From Candidatus Mediterraneibacter excrementigallinarum (GTDB lineage: Bacteria > Bacillota > Clostridia > Lachnospirales > Lachnospiraceae): 42,282 nt of DNA. Each line of letters opens with the position of its first letter. Within the stretch, counting starts at the first letter, position 1. Below the pieces are notes generated by a model, which saw nothing but the letters and a program-made list of their open reading frames with translations, did no database searches and had not been told where the DNA came from. The stretch lies in NCBI GenBank assembly GCA_019120075.1, contig DWVT01000032.1, positions 1 to 42,282 on the forward strand, in the 5' to 3' direction. Position numbers and translations under genes: made by a program. Shown here in pieces: positions 41,396 through 42,282 of this stretch.

Positions 41396-41893
41396 CTATA
41401 AACTCGTATCAAATGCATTCCTGTATTCCGTCGCCCGAGATGAGACTGCAAAGAAAACATATCTTCCCCTCACGCTCTGCTGGGCGTCTTCCAGAAGCCT
41501 CACCTGATCCGGTGCATACCCTTCAAATGCATCCATTCTCGCATCGATCCGCTCATCGATCGCATCTGAGATCTGCTGGATCTGATCTCTGCTGTCCACC
41601 CGGATCAGCAGCACTTCTTCCACAGACATGCTTGATGTAGACGCATAATACATGACACCGTCATAATCTGCGCTGTTCAACCCAAAGTTGCGCTTCAGCA
41701 TCCGGTCATCCATCCGGGTAAGCGTCTCTGTATCAAGCGAGCCGCTCACTGCCGCCGCAACGTCCTCAAAAGGTTTGCTGCTTCCGCTGGCAAACAGCAG
41801 CAGCAAAACAACATAAATAATAATCAGAACAGACACGATATACTTCGCGATTTCCGAAATCCCCGGTCTGTTCTTTCGAATTTCTTCTGTCAT
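41396..41893 (-). CDS. DUF4358 domain-containing membrane-anchored protein
   Basis: 165-aa protein with one N-terminal transmembrane helix (about residues 17-36: YIVSVLIIIYVVLLLLFASG) and an extracellular domain with a helical start and a mixed alpha/beta core (LKRNFGLNSADYDGVMYYASTSSMSVEEVLLIRV...RLLEDAQQSVRGRYVFFAVS). It matches the DUF4358 pattern found next to MBOAT and SGNH genes in Firmicutes; its function is unknown, and an accessory role in polysaccharide acylation is inferred. Its start overlaps the end of the SGNH gene by 4 bp (ATGA), so the two are coupled. Confidence 0.8.
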   Translation of the reverse strand: MTEEIRKNRPGISEIAKYIVSVLIIIYVVLLLLFASGSSKPFEDVAAAVSGSLDTETLTRMDDRMLKRNFGLNSADYDGVMYYASTSSMSVEEVLLIRVDSRDQIQQISDAIDERIDARMDAFEGYAPDQVRLLEDAQQSVRGRYVFFAVSSRATEYRNAFDTSL

Positions 41894-42282
41894 AACGCTG
41901 CCACCTCCGCCATCCTGTCAGCCCAGACCGGATAGAACTCTGCGGTAAAATGAATCCCGTCTTCCTCATAATACTGTGTCCGCACAAGATCCGTGCTGTC
42001 AATAAATCCTATCTGCATATCCGCACACATTGTGCGAAGGACTTCGTTGTAATCGGAGATTTTTCCCAGAGCCGGCTCATCCTCTAAAGCCTGATCCAAT
42101 ACCGGGAAGATCGCATTGACAAAAATATGCGCATCGGGAATCTCTTCCCCGATTTTTCTCACCAGCGCCTCATATTCCGAACGGAACTGATCTGTATCTC
42201 CGTCTGTCTCAATAACATCGCTCATCCCGTAAGAGAGGAAAATAATCTGCGGATCCAGTTTCTTCGCCTGTGCTATCTGGTC
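41890..42282 (-). CDS. SGNH/GDSL hydrolase family protein, 5' end outside the window
   Basis: Partial gene: 130 C-terminal residues are inside the window and the frame stays open to base 42282 (DQIAQAKKLDPQIIFLSYGM). Block III appears as LSYGMSD (GxND-like) and block V as DGIHFTAEFYPVWADRM with the catalytic Asp and His; the nucleophile GDS block would be upstream. Such enzymes add or remove acetyl groups on carbohydrates. It overlaps the DUF4358 gene by 4 bp and belongs to the acyltransferase operon. The N-terminus, including any signal peptide, cannot be judged. Confidence 0.88.
   Translation of the reverse strand, partial: DQIAQAKKLDPQIIFLSYGMSDVIETDGDTDQFRSEYEALVRKIGEEIPDAHIFVNAIFPVLDQALEDEPALGKISDYNEVLRTMCADMQIGFIDSTDLVRTQYYEEDGIHFTAEFYPVWADRMAEVAAL

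Overview
The window looks like a chromosomal stretch from an anaerobic, mid-GC Firmicute, most likely a Lachnospiraceae-type gut Clostridium. This is an inference from gene content and style: strong AGGAGG-like ribosome binding sites, clostridial glutamate dehydrogenase, B12-dependent ribonucleotide reductase, Csp-like S8 protease, TIGR04076 protein, DUF1538/PII-like pair and bacteriohemerythrin. I see no rRNA, tRNA, CRISPR array, transposase of a classical insertion sequence, or phage structural gene.

Layout. 1-4.7 kb: a minus-strand operon (Lrp/AsnC regulator, 53-aa small protein, DUF5131 protein whose 18th codon is an in-frame TGA) runs divergently from gdhA; a MATE exporter follows. 4.8-6.2 kb: O-acetylhomoserine sulfhydrylase-type enzyme. 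6.3-13.8 kb: an AT-richer carbohydrate operon (two ABC permeases, GH13, solute-binding lipoprotein, GH32) under a LacI-type regulator, closed at both ends by hairpin terminators. 13.9-17.5 kb: flavodoxin, Fe-S aldo/keto reductase, LysR regulator and a PD-(D/E)XK nuclease-family protein. 17.8-19.7 kb: TIGR04076 protein divergent from a Crp/Fnr regulator, then a DUF2798-like membrane protein with an unusual leader and apparent ATA start. 19.7-24.6 kb: class II ribonucleotide reductase with NrdR-like boxes, and a phosphate uptake operon (small membrane protein, Pit, DUF47). 24.7-29.5 kb: peptidase T, hemerythrin/NudC, a lipoprotein, an LspA-like protein. 29.4-33.6 kb: zinc-ribbon/LEA-like protein, Csp-like S8 protease with Cys at the nucleophile position, and an unusual ClpX. 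33.7-42.3 kb: one long minus-strand run: SGNH hydrolase (cut by the window end), DUF4358, MBOAT acyltransferase, DHHW protein, pseudouridine synthase, LigA, DUF1538 and a PII-like protein.

The observation I rate highest is the DUF5131 gene. Its start has a good ribosome binding site, its frame is open for about 270 codons after one TGA, the TGA sits exactly where the family has an Fe-S-type cysteine, and a hairpin with bacterial-SECIS-like geometry lies 29 nt downstream. It is either an undescribed selenocysteine protein or a very recent nonsense mutation. Other points worth checking: the Ser-to-Cys change in the S8 protease, the DUF2798 leader (attenuator-like hairpin plus ATA start), the ClpX paralogue, the two-domain PII-like partner of DUF1538, and a perfect 29-bp inverted repeat upstream of the MATE gene.
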